A stretch of 8,850 nt of DNA from Candidatus Methanoplasma sp. (GCA_031256615.1 JAIRQG010000003.1:1-8850); one strand, 5' to 3'. Numbered from the stretch's first letter, positions 1-6,219 are shown. Made by a program: numbers and translations. Notes: generated by a model from the letters alone, not told the origin.

Positions 1-542
1 TTGTGAACGATGTGTGCGACCTTGACCCCAAAGTCCTGAAAAGAACGTATCCTTCCATCTCGGCTTCCACGGTCAGCACCATCATCAAAATGCAGGAGGA
101 CGTCCGGTCTTCAAGGAAAGTGCTTTTCGAAAAGAACACCATGGCCACCCTCGGCCGGAATACTCAGGAGACACTTGTGAAGATCATGAAGGAGGATGTG
201 GCCCCTTCTCTGACGGCGGAAGTGGACAAGCCCGTCACTCCCGATATAAAGAGAATAATACGCCTGCCCGGATCCATCCACGGAAAGACCGGGCTCAGAG
301 TGACGCCGATAACAAGGCAGCAGCTGACCGGTTTCGATCCCCTCCGGGATGCGGTCCCTTCTTCTTACTCCGATGAGCCGGTAAAGATCACGATGAAGAG
401 GGATTATGAGTTCGATATGAGGGGGGAGCATTTCTCTCTGTCCGGAGAGACGGAAGTGCCGGAGTTCGCTGCTGTCTTTTTGGTCGGAAGAAGGGCCGCC
501 GATCACGGACATGCCTCCGAGAGGAAGGATCTGATCTTTTGA
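1..542 (+). CDS. priS: DNA primase small (catalytic) subunit PriS, C-terminal part
   Basis: This is the catalytic subunit of the archaeal/eukaryotic-type primase, which with PriL makes the primers for DNA replication. The reading frame is open to the left edge (first full codon at base 3), so only the last 180 or so residues of a protein usually about 350-400 residues long are present. The GTG at base 3 should not be taken as the true start. The diagnostic stretch is KRIIRLPGSIHGKTGL at about residues 83-98 of the visible part. It matches the conserved RLPGSLHGKTGL block near the C-terminal end of PriS, whose basic and His residues belong to the nucleotide-binding active site. The catalytic DxD carboxylates would lie upstream of the window. 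The protein ends in a short VPEFAAVFL strand and a basic tail, then TGA. The following gene has its own promoter, so this looks like the end of a transcription unit. Confidence 0.93.
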   Translation, partial: VNDVCDLDPKVLKRTYPSISASTVSTIIKMQEDVRSSRKVLFEKNTMATLGRNTQETLVKIMKEDVAPSLTAEVDKPVTPDIKRIIRLPGSIHGKTGLRVTPITRQQLTGFDPLRDAVPSSYSDEPVKITMKRDYEFDMRGEHFSLSGETEVPEFAAVFLVGRRAADHGHASERKDLIF

Positions 543-570
543 TCGCCTGTTTTGATATCTCTGTTGTGAA

Positions 571-583
571 ATAACTTATATAG
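571..583 (+). promoter_or_regulatory. TATA-box promoter of the marR-ABC exporter operon
   Basis: The sequence CTTATATAG at 575-583 is a good archaeal TATA box, preceded by an A-rich stretch (GAAATAA) that could serve as the BRE. With the usual spacing of about 25 bases, transcription would begin near 600-605, giving a leader of about 25 bases before the ATG at 628. No other TATA box is seen between here and the end of the second ABC gene, so this probably drives all three genes. The start site is inferred, not measured. Confidence 0.7.
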
Positions 584-588
584 TTAAC

Positions 589-605
589 TGCTAATGCTGT
601 TAGCA
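589..605 (+). promoter_or_regulatory. Inverted repeat, probable MarR operator
   Basis: A perfect inverted repeat TGCTAA-N5-TTAGCA lies between the TATA box and the start codon of marR and covers the expected transcription start. Size, symmetry and position fit a site for a dimeric winged-helix MarR regulator that blocks RNA polymerase or preinitiation complex at its own promoter. The repeat is seen directly. Binding by the protein encoded at 628-1041 is inferred from adjacency and from the common autoregulation of marR genes. Confidence 0.6.
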
Positions 606-627
606 AAACTAATGGCAGAGGAACAGC

Positions 628-1041
628 ATGGACTACGACGATCTTGCGAAAGAATTCATCAAGAACATGCTGTCCGCCCAGTCGTCCGGCATGAACAGGC
701 TGGTCCAGGATGGTTTTCGAGGTGAGATCTTCGTTCTCCTTTTCATCAACAGAACCGGAGGCAGAACAGTTCCGGGCCATATTAGCGACTCGGCCGGCGT
801 CAGTTCCGCCCGCATCGCCACGGCCCTGAACAGCCTGGAGGAAAAGGGGCTGATAACCCGCGAGATCGACAGCGAGGACAGGCGGAAGATAATCGTCAGG
901 CTGACCCAGAAAGGCGCGGAGCGCGTGGAAGAAGAGGAAAAAAAGAAACTCGAAGAGATAAAGAACATCCTTATCCGGCTGGGAGAAGAGGACGCAAAGG
1001 AATTGGTCCGGATAATGGGCAGGGTCTCAGAGGTGCTTTGA
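628..1041 (+). CDS. MarR-family winged-helix transcriptional regulator
   Basis: A 137-residue protein, normal length for the MarR family, which act as dimers and usually lose DNA affinity when they bind a small ligand or are oxidised. The helix-turn-helix spans about residues 47-72, with recognition helix SSARIATALNSLEEKG. It is followed by the typical wing, in which D81 and the EDRRK run (83-87) match the MarR D-x-R signature. N-terminal and C-terminal helices (about 5-25 and 100-135, the latter very Glu/Lys-rich) would form the dimer interface. The start is supported by a Shine-Dalgarno GAGG at 618-621, 6 bases before ATG. It is the first gene of an operon with two ABC exporter genes, with a gap of 40 bases and no intervening promoter. 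The likely role is local repressor of that exporter through the inverted repeat at 589-605. The ligand cannot be read from the sequence. Confidence 0.92.
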   Translation: MDYDDLAKEFIKNMLSAQSSGMNRLVQDGFRGEIFVLLFINRTGGRTVPGHISDSAGVSSARIATALNSLEEKGLITREIDSEDRRKIIVRLTQKGAERVEEEEKKKLEEIKNILIRLGEEDAKELVRIMGRVSEVL

Positions 1042-1081
1042 AAACCTCCGACGGCAGAATCAGAAAACACAAGGTAATGAT

Positions 1082-2839
1082 ATGGATAACATTCTCAAAT
1101 ATCTCAGTAAAAGGCAGTGGATGATTATTGCAGTGATCGCTGTTTTCACTGTGGCTCAGGCCTGGTTCAATCTCAGATTGCCTGAATACATGGCTGAGAT
1201 AACGAATGTCATGGCCGTCGGAGGCGGCCCGAACGAGGTGTGGCAGAAGGGAGAGTACATGCTCCTTTGCGCACTCGGAAGCCTGGCGGTGGCCATTATC
1301 ATAGGGTTCTTTGCATCAAGAGTTGGAGCTTCTTTCTCGCAGAGGGTCAGAAGCCTGCTTTTCAACAAGGTCGACTCTTTTTCGATGGGTGAGATCAACA
1401 AGTTCTCGATAGCCAGCCTGATCACGCGTTCAACAAACGATGTGACAAATGTGCAGATGATCATCACGATCGGATTGCAGTTGGTGATATATGCACCGGT
1501 ACTTGCAGTGTGGGCGCTCCTCAAGATCTCAAGCAAGAACATCGAGTGGACGCTTGCGACGGGCATAGCGATGGCCGTCCTTGCCATGTCATTTGTCGCA
1601 GTGATAATAGCGGTTCTCCCTAAGTTCAGAAAGATGCAGATCCTTACAGATAACATCAATAAGGTGGCAAGAGAGAACCTTATGGGGCTTCCGGTCATAC
1701 GCGCATACAATGCAGATGGTTATCAGAAAGATAAGTTCGAGAAGGCCAACGACGAACTGACCGATACTCAGCTTTACACTACGCACGCGATGGCGCTTAT
1801 GATGCCGTTTGTGAATTTCATCATGAGCGCGCTTCTTCTTTCCATATACTGGGTCGGCGCGATACTCATCAGCAATGCCAACATGCTGGAGACGCTTCCG
1901 CTGTTCTCGGACATGATCGTGTTCGTGTCCTATGCGATGCAGGTAATGATGGCGGTGGTTATGATACTGATGCTTTTCATTATCCTGCCTCGTGCGCAGG
2001 TGTCTGCAAAGCGTATCGTCGAAGTGATCAACACAGAACCATCAATCAGAGACGGAGCGGTGACCGATCCGGATAATTCTCTGAAGGGAGAGATCGAATT
2101 CAGAAACGTGAGCTTCAAATACCCCGGCGCGGCGGATTATGTCCTGGAGGACATCAGTTTCTCAGTGAAACAGGGGGAGACGATAGCGTTCATAGGTTCA
2201 ACCGGAAGCGGAAAGACCACACTCATAAATCTTGTTCCGAGGTTCTATGATACAACAGAAGGATCTGTTCTGCTAAACGGAGTGGATGTCCGTGATTACA
2301 AGCTCGAATCGCTTTACGATAGGATAGGGTACATTCCGCAGAAGAGCGTCCTCTTCAGCGGAACGATCACATCCAACGTGGCATTCGGCGACAGCAGAAA
2401 AGAAAATGCAACGGAAGAGGATGTAAAACTAGCGATGAGGATCGCACAGGGGGCGGACTTCGTCGAAGAGATGGAGGATTCCTACAATGCGGCGGTAGCG
2501 CGCGGCGGCACAAACCTTTCCGGCGGCCAGAAGCAGCGTCTTTCGATCGCACGTGCGGTGTACAAGGCTCCAGAGGTGTATATCTTCGACGACAGTTTCT
2601 CTGCACTTGATTACAAAACGGACCGCGCCCTCAGGACCGCTCTGAAAAAGGAGACCAGAGGGGTCACGAGCATGATCGTGGCTCAGCGCATCGGCACGAT
2701 AATGGATGCGGATAAGATCATTGTGCTTGATGAAGGACGGATCGTTGGGGCAGGGAAGCATAAAGAGCTTCTTAACAAGTGCGAAGTGTACAGAGAAATC
2801 GCCATGTCGCAGCTGAGCAAAGAGGAGCTGGCGATATGA
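1082..2839 (+). CDS. ABC exporter half-transporter, subunit with degenerate ATP site
   Basis: A 585-residue half-transporter: an N-terminal type I exporter membrane domain with about six helices (roughly 13-30, 58-80, 128-148, 155-180, 240-264, 275-303) and a C-terminal ATPase domain. Motifs seen: A-loop Y347, Walker A GSTGSGKT (372-379), Q-loop Q420, intact signature LSGGQ (479-483), Walker B ending at D503 and D-loop SALD (507-510). Two catalytic positions are altered: the Walker B glutamate is Asp (D504) and the H-loop histidine is Gln (Q535 in VAQRIGT). This is the pattern of the degenerate-site partner in heterodimeric multidrug exporters such as TM287/288, LmrCD and BmrCD. The start is supported by AAGGT six bases upstream of ATG. 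Its stop overlaps the next start by ATGA, so the two subunits are probably made together and pair. Drugs, peptides or lipids are all possible substrates; the sequence does not decide. Confidence 0.93.
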   Translation: MDNILKYLSKRQWMIIAVIAVFTVAQAWFNLRLPEYMAEITNVMAVGGGPNEVWQKGEYMLLCALGSLAVAIIIGFFASRVGASFSQRVRSLLFNKVDSFSMGEINKFSIASLITRSTNDVTNVQMIITIGLQLVIYAPVLAVWALLKISSKNIEWTLATGIAMAVLAMSFVAVIIAVLPKFRKMQILTDNINKVARENLMGLPVIRAYNADGYQKDKFEKANDELTDTQLYTTHAMALMMPFVNFIMSALLLSIYWVGAILISNANMLETLPLFSDMIVFVSYAMQVMMAVVMILMLFIILPRAQVSAKRIVEVINTEPSIRDGAVTDPDNSLKGEIEFRNVSFKYPGAADYVLEDISFSVKQGETIAFIGSTGSGKTTLINLVPRFYDTTEGSVLLNGVDVRDYKLESLYDRIGYIPQKSVLFSGTITSNVAFGDSRKENATEEDVKLAMRIAQGADFVEEMEDSYNAAVARGGTNLSGGQKQRLSIARAVYKAPEVYIFDDSFSALDYKTDRALRTALKKETRGVTSMIVAQRIGTIMDADKIIVLDEGRIVGAGKHKELLNKCEVYREIAMSQLSKEELAI

Positions 2840-4689
2840 GCGAAGATACACAGAGCAGGCGGCCGGCCAGAGGTCCTTTCGGCGGTGGCAACGGCCCGGG
2901 CATGGGTCCCGTAGAAAAACCAAAAGAATTCAAGAAAACGTGGATTAGCCTTATCAGATACAGCAGATCGCACATGCCGATAGTTATCGCGGCGCTTGTT
3001 ATGGCGGCCCTCGGAGCGGTGCTGGAGGTCATCGGCCCAGATAAACTGAAGGACCTAACAAATGAAATAATAAAGGGAGTCTGGGGACTGAACGGAGGTT
3101 TAACGGGTGGCATCGACATCGGCGTTGTGACAACGCTCGGCTTTATCCTAATAGGCCTGTATGTCGGCGCCGCTGTATTGAAGATTGCACTGAACTGGAT
3201 CATGGCAACAGTAACGCAAAAGATATCCAGACAGATGAGGTCGGACATCTCGCGAAAAATAAACCGTCTGCCATTCAGTTATTTTAACAAAGCAAGCTAC
3301 GGCGATGTCCTTAGCCGCATAACGAACGACGTCGATGCGATCGGCACGACGCTGAACCAGAGCATCCCCGCCATAGTGACGGCCGTGACGATGCTGATAG
3401 GTTCTCTGATAATGATGCTCATCACAAACTGGACCATGGCGCTCACCGCCGTTGGCTCCAGCATACTGGGCTTTGTTCTGATGGCGATCATAGTTACAAA
3501 ATCCCAAAAGTTCTTTGTAGCGCAGCAGAAGGATCTCGGCAACATAAACGGCCATATCGAAGAAGCATACACGGGACACACTATCATAAAGGCATACAAC
3601 AGCAGCAGGGAGTTCAAAAAAACGTTCGAGGAGATAAACAGAAGGCTCTACGTCAGCGGATGGAAGTCTCAGTTCTTCTCGGGGATGATGTGGCCTCTGA
3701 TGTCCTTCATAGGGAACTTCGGATATGTAGCAGTATGCGTGGTCGGAGCCGTGCTGACGATGAACGGCACAATATCCTACGGAGTGATCGTCGCATTCAT
3801 GCTTTATGTACGGCTGTTCACGCAGCCTCTTTCTCAGCTGGCACAGGCCGCAAGCAGCCTCCAGAGGACCGCCGCCGCAAGCGAACGCGTGTTCGAATTC
3901 CTGGATGAAAAAGAAATGGAGGACGAAAGCCAGAAGGTAAAACGTATCACTGATGCAAAGGGAGATGTGGAGTTCAGGAATGTCAAGTTCGGATACAGTC
4001 CCGACAAAACGGTCATCAGAGATTTCTCAGCGAAGGTAAAGGCAGGAGAGAATATCGCGATAGTGGGTCCCACCGGCGCAGGGAAAACAACGCTGGTCAA
4101 TCTGCTGATGAGGTTCTATGAGATTGACAGCGGAGAGATACTGCTTGACGGCATCCCCATAAATGAGGTCCAGCGCGAAGACGTGCATGAACAGTTCTGC
4201 ATGGTGCTGCAGGATACATGGCTGTTCGAGGGCACCATCAAAGAGAACATTGTCTACTCGATGCAGAACATTTCGGATGAGGAAGTGGTCAGCGCCTGCA
4301 AGACCGTGGGGCTGCATCACTTCATACACACGCTGCCGGACGGATACGACACCGTACTGAATGACAACACGGCCCTGTCCGAGGGACAAAAACAACTGCT
4401 GACCATTGCGCGCGCCATCATCAAGGGCTCGCCGCTGCTGATACTGGACGAGGCGACAAGTTCAGTTGACACCCGTACCGAGCGCATCGTGCAGGAGGCA
4501 ATGAACGCTCTTACGGTCGGCAGGACCGCGTTCATTATCGCTCACAGACTGTCGACGATCAAGAACGCCGACAAGATCCTTGTGATAAGGGACGGAGACA
4601 TCATCGAAAGCGGCACTCATTCGGAGTTGTTGGCAAAGAACGGGTTCTATGCCGAGCTTTACAACAGTCAGTTTGAAACGGCCGCATAA
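2836..4689 (+). CDS. ABC exporter half-transporter, subunit with catalytic Glu
   Basis: A 617-residue half-transporter and partner of the preceding gene. The ATG at 2836 overlaps the previous TGA (ATGA), with GAGG about ten bases upstream; the reading frame extends further up to 2779, but that would overlap the upstream gene by 60 bases. After a Gly/Pro-rich cytoplasmic extension (about residues 8-30), typical of this exporter group, come six membrane helices (about 47-67, 97-125, 175-197, 200-222, 285-308, 312-335). The ATPase domain has A-loop Y387, Walker A GPTGAGKT (411-418), Q459, Walker B LLILDE with catalytic E539, D-loop SSVD and H-loop H570. The signature motif is altered to LSEGQ (514-518). 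Combined with LSGGQ in the other subunit this predicts one ATP site competent for hydrolysis and one degenerate site. A hairpin terminator follows the stop. Confidence 0.93.
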   Translation: MSEDTQSRRPARGPFGGGNGPGMGPVEKPKEFKKTWISLIRYSRSHMPIVIAALVMAALGAVLEVIGPDKLKDLTNEIIKGVWGLNGGLTGGIDIGVVTTLGFILIGLYVGAAVLKIALNWIMATVTQKISRQMRSDISRKINRLPFSYFNKASYGDVLSRITNDVDAIGTTLNQSIPAIVTAVTMLIGSLIMMLITNWTMALTAVGSSILGFVLMAIIVTKSQKFFVAQQKDLGNINGHIEEAYTGHTIIKAYNSSREFKKTFEEINRRLYVSGWKSQFFSGMMWPLMSFIGNFGYVAVCVVGAVLTMNGTISYGVIVAFMLYVRLFTQPLSQLAQAASSLQRTAAASERVFEFLDEKEMEDESQKVKRITDAKGDVEFRNVKFGYSPDKTVIRDFSAKVKAGENIAIVGPTGAGKTTLVNLLMRFYEIDSGEILLDGIPINEVQREDVHEQFCMVLQDTWLFEGTIKENIVYSMQNISDEEVVSACKTVGLHHFIHTLPDGYDTVLNDNTALSEGQKQLLTIARAIIKGSPLLILDEATSSVDTRTERIVQEAMNALTVGRTAFIIAHRLSTIKNADKILVIRDGDIIESGTHSELLAKNGFYAELYNSQFETAA

Positions 4690-4694
4690 GGCCT

Positions 4695-4723
4695 CCCCGG
4701 CTCCCGCGGGGTGTGTATTTTTT
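4695..4723 (+). terminator. Hairpin plus T-run terminator of the exporter operon
   Basis: Five bases after the TAA, CCCCG (4695-4699) can pair with CGGGG (4707-4711) around a 7-base loop. A run of six T follows at 4718-4723, after six more bases. T-rich runs are the main archaeal termination signal and the hairpin may add to it. The T-run also forms part of the separate inverted repeat at 4714-4746. Confidence 0.65.
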
Positions 4724-4746
4724 ACCTACTGGGGGCAAAAAATACA
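4714..4746. repeat. Perfect 10-bp inverted repeat with T6/A6 arms
   Basis: TGTATTTTTT (4714-4723) and its exact reverse complement AAAAAATACA (4737-4746) flank a 13-base spacer (4724-4736) containing five G in a row. The T-run of the terminator is thus one arm, and the other arm gives a T-run on the opposite strand. It could act as a bidirectional stop or protect the 3' end of the operon mRNA. The repeat is certain, the function inferred. Confidence 0.6.
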
Positions 4747-4771
4747 TGAGGAAATCCGTAGTGAGAACCAC

Positions 4772-4780
4772 CTTATATAT
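4772..4780 (+). promoter_or_regulatory. TATA-box promoter of the PEBP-like gene
   Basis: CTTATATAT is a strong archaeal TATA match 36 bases before the ATG at 4816. The expected start of transcription is near 4798-4803, leaving a short leader that contains AGGTGA (4804-4809) as Shine-Dalgarno. The last part of the box is also the first of three ATATAT copies described separately. Confidence 0.65.
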
Positions 4781-4801
4781 TGAAGATATATTCCAATATA
4801 T
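4775..4801. repeat. ATATATT repeat cluster over promoter and start site, possible operator
   Basis: ATATATT occurs at 4775-4781 and 4786-4792, an 11-base step or about one helical turn. The second copy forms a perfect inverted repeat with AATATAT at 4795-4801 across a CC spacer. The cluster spans the TATA box and the expected transcription start. It may be a regulator binding site, or simply AT-rich promoter DNA. No regulator gene lies next to it other than the upstream marR, whose putative operator has a different sequence. Confidence 0.4.
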
Positions 4802-4815
4802 GCAGGTGAGGATGC

Positions 4816-5277
4816 ATGAAAGATTTAATAGTGAAACCCGCAGCCTTTGAAAACGAAGAACTGATACCTATAGATTACACAGGACACGGCGCTGATATCT
4901 CACCGGAGATCCATTTATTAAACATTGACGAACGGGCAAAATCAATAGCCATCACCATGGATGACATGGGGCATCTGATGCCTGCTTACAACCACTGGCT
5001 CATTTGGAATATACCTGTCATGGAAATAATCCCAAAAAACATACCGCATGGAGAGATTGTCGAGAGTTTGTCCGGCGCTGTGCAAGGGTGCGGTTACGGT
5101 AAAAACGGATACAGAGGGCCTAAACCGCCGCTCAATCGGTCACACAGGTATCAGTTTAACGTATTCATTCTGGATTGCAAACTAGATCTGCCTGCCACAT
5201 CAAAAAAGCGTGACCTGATTCAAGCAATGGAGGGGCATATCCTTCAACAAAATGCATTTGCCGGCCACTACAAGTGA
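4816..5277 (+). CDS. PEBP family protein, YbhB/YbcL (Raf kinase inhibitor-like) type
   Basis: A 153-residue protein of the phosphatidylethanolamine-binding protein family, normal length for the YbhB/YbcL group, with no signal peptide and so probably cytoplasmic. Family landmarks in order: SIAITMDD (43-50), NHWLIWNIP (59-67), GYRGPKPP (98-105), HRYQFNVFILD (110-120) and the C-terminal HILQQNAFAGHY (141-152). These build the anion-binding pocket of the fold. The usual DDPDAP-type motif is altered: D49 and D50 are present but the following residues are MGHLMP, so the second conserved Asp of D-x-D is missing. The cellular role of prokaryotic YbhB proteins is not established. A hand count over 4861-5220 gives about 46% GC, lower than sampled flanking genes, which hints at acquisition. 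Start supported by AGGTGA six bases upstream; two tandem TGA stops end it. It has its own promoter and stands alone. Confidence 0.88.
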   Translation: MKDLIVKPAAFENEELIPIDYTGHGADISPEIHLLNIDERAKSIAITMDDMGHLMPAYNHWLIWNIPVMEIIPKNIPHGEIVESLSGAVQGCGYGKNGYRGPKPPLNRSHRYQFNVFILDCKLDLPATSKKRDLIQAMEGHILQQNAFAGHYK

Positions 5278-5312
5278 TGAGCATAAGCACGCCGTAAATG
5301 GTTGATATTACC

Positions 5313-5341
5313 CGATTACCGAAATCGTCTAACCCTTTTTT
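5313..5341 (+). terminator. Weak hairpin and T-run after the PEBP-like gene
   Basis: CGATT (5313-5317) can pair with AATCG (5323-5327) over a 5-base loop, and six T follow at 5336-5341. This is the first T-run after the stop and is a plausible terminator. The stem is short and the T-run is eight bases away, so the hairpin may be incidental. CCGATT (5312-5317) can instead pair with AATCGG (5342-5347), enclosing the T-run. The same T-rich stretch TTTTTTAAT also resembles a TATA box for a transcript starting near 5365. Confidence 0.4.
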
Positions 5342-5370
5342 AATCGGCAAGGAAAAACGCGGGAACGACC

Positions 5371-5457
5371 AGCATCTGCTGTCTGTTGTGCCGCTGCCGC
5401 AAAGAAGACAGGGATCTGCCTAGGGAGAAAGAGTTATCGAAGTGAACGAACTCCCCC
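5371..5457. other. Intergenic region with several inverted repeats, possible structured RNA
   Basis: The 5278-5559 intergenic stretch holds no convincing reading frame. Within it, CTGTCT (5379-5384) pairs perfectly with AGACAG (5406-5411), with further inner pairing (TGC at 5389-5391 with GCA at 5399-5401). GAGTT (5431-5435) pairs with AACTC (5449-5453), with an inner CG/CG pair after a 2-base bulge and a 7-base loop. GGGAG (5423-5427) can alternatively pair with CTCCC (5451-5455). A run of seven A follows at 5458-5464, and AAGAATTCTT (5470-5479) is a 10-bp palindrome. A small RNA on either strand, or a long 5' leader element of the rpl18a operon, is possible. I recognise no known RNA family, and short stems also arise by chance. 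Confidence 0.25.
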
Positions 5458-5526
5458 AAAAAAATAATTAAGAATTCTTTGAGCGGGCCTGCTGCGGCGA
5501 CCGTGTTTCACGATCTTGCGACCTAA

Positions 5527-5540
5527 ACATTTATTAATTT
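5527..5540 (+). promoter_or_regulatory. TATA-box promoter of the rpl18a-pfdA-ftsY operon
   Basis: TTTATTAAT at about 5530-5538, preceded by CCTAAA, fits an archaeal BRE/TATA pair. Its centre lies about 26 bases before the ATG at 5560, so transcription should begin at or next to that codon, giving a leaderless mRNA. This is also the main reason to reject the in-frame ATG at 5542, which lies between TATA box and start site and would not be transcribed. Confidence 0.65.
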
Positions 5541-5559
5541 AATGCAACTCCCGAGTGTC

Positions 5560-5784
5560 ATGAAAGCATTCCGTGTGGTAGGTTCATACGCTGACCCAAG
5601 GAAGAGACAGCCATTCTCCATTGAGGTTTCCGCGGAGGACGAGGAAGCGGTAAGAGAGAAGGCCTTATCGCTTCTCGGCAGCAAACACAGACTCAAAAGG
5701 AGAGAGATCGAGATCACAGAAGTGGTTGAGCTCTCTCTCGATCAGATCACGAACCCTGTTGTGAAATACGAAGCCGGGGCATGA
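5560..5784 (+). CDS. rpl18a: Large-subunit ribosomal protein LX (eL20/L18a)
   Basis: A 74-residue archaeal ribosomal protein LX, the short homologue of eukaryotic eL20 (L18a), which binds the 50S subunit. It opens with MKAFRVVGSY, the usual N-terminus of the family, and continues with the conserved block KHRLKRREIEITEV at about residues 43-56. An in-frame ATG 18 bases upstream (5542) would add six residues not found in the family and lies too close to the TATA box, so 5560 is preferred. There is no Shine-Dalgarno before 5560, in keeping with a leaderless message. The stop overlaps the next start by ATGA. Association of this gene with pfdA and ftsY is a recurrent archaeal arrangement. Confidence 0.93.
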   Translation: MKAFRVVGSYADPRKRQPFSIEVSAEDEEAVREKALSLLGSKHRLKRREIEITEVVELSLDQITNPVVKYEAGA

Positions 5785-6212
5785 AAATGGAAGATGACGA
5801 GCTCCGTCAGGCAATGGCGGTCCTTGAGACCTACGATGCCCAGCTGGAAGCTCTGAACAGACAGATCAGGCTTCTTCAGGTCTCCCTCGAAGATGTCACC
5901 AGGGCGCGCGAGACATTCAAAGCACTTGCGAACGCAAAAGAGGGCGACGAGATCCTGGTTCCCATAGGCGCATCTTCATTCATAACCGCTAAAGTAACAG
6001 GAAAGAAGACGGCGATTGTCGGCATCGGGAACAGACTGTCGGCAGAGAAGGATCTCGGAGAAGCGGCGGAGTTCATGGAAACGAACGTGAGCGAGATCAC
6101 CAAGGCCATCAGAGAAACAGCCGGCACACTTGGCGAAATAGAGAAGATGGCAGCAGAACTTTCGGTAGCGGTCCAGAACGAATATCAATACCGAAAGCAA
6201 TCCGTGCAGTGA
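5781..6212 (+). CDS. pfdA: Prefoldin subunit alpha
   Basis: A 143-residue prefoldin alpha subunit. Two alpha and four beta subunits form the archaeal jellyfish-shaped holdase that captures unfolded proteins and passes them to the thermosome. The layout is typical: N-terminal coiled coil (about residues 4-48), a central beta-hairpin region with GDEILVPIGASSFITAKV (55-72) and VGIGNRLSAEKDL (80-92), then a C-terminal coiled coil (about 93-140). The ATG at 5781 overlaps the rpl18a stop. A second in-frame ATG at 5787 (residue 3) has GGGG at a better ribosome-binding distance of 7 bases, so the true start may be two codons later. Translation is probably coupled to rpl18a. The next gene, ftsY, follows after 7 bases. 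Confidence 0.93.
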   Translation: MKMEDDELRQAMAVLETYDAQLEALNRQIRLLQVSLEDVTRARETFKALANAKEGDEILVPIGASSFITAKVTGKKTAIVGIGNRLSAEKDLGEAAEFMETNVSEITKAIRETAGTLGEIEKMAAELSVAVQNEYQYRKQSVQ

Positions 6213-6219
6213 GCTGCAT

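Noticed and set aside
3..5. GTG at the left edge as the start of a 179-residue protein
   Set aside because: The frame is open to the edge and the product is clearly the C-terminal half of PriS, so the gene begins outside the window.
504..539. Frameshift at the priS 3' end, suggested by the basic C-terminal tail
   Set aside because: PriS C-termini vary, the conserved blocks are intact, and no alternative frame continues the homology.
2779..2835. Upstream ATG extending the second ABC gene by 19 residues
   Set aside because: It would overlap the first ABC gene by about 60 bases; the ATGA overlap start at 2836 with upstream GAGG is normal for coupled genes, and family proteins begin near there.
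5274..5330. C/D-box small RNA suggested by GTGATGA at 5274-5280
   Set aside because: The C-box match is just the end of the PEBP-like gene with its tandem TGA stops, and no CTGA D box follows at a suitable distance.
5420..5460. tRNA-like T-arm around GAGTTATCGAAGT
   Set aside because: No acceptor stem, anticodon arm or GTTCGA T-loop can be assembled around it.
5542..5559. Upstream ATG for rpl18a
   Set aside because: It lies only a few bases from the TATA box, so would not be transcribed, and adds residues foreign to the LX family.
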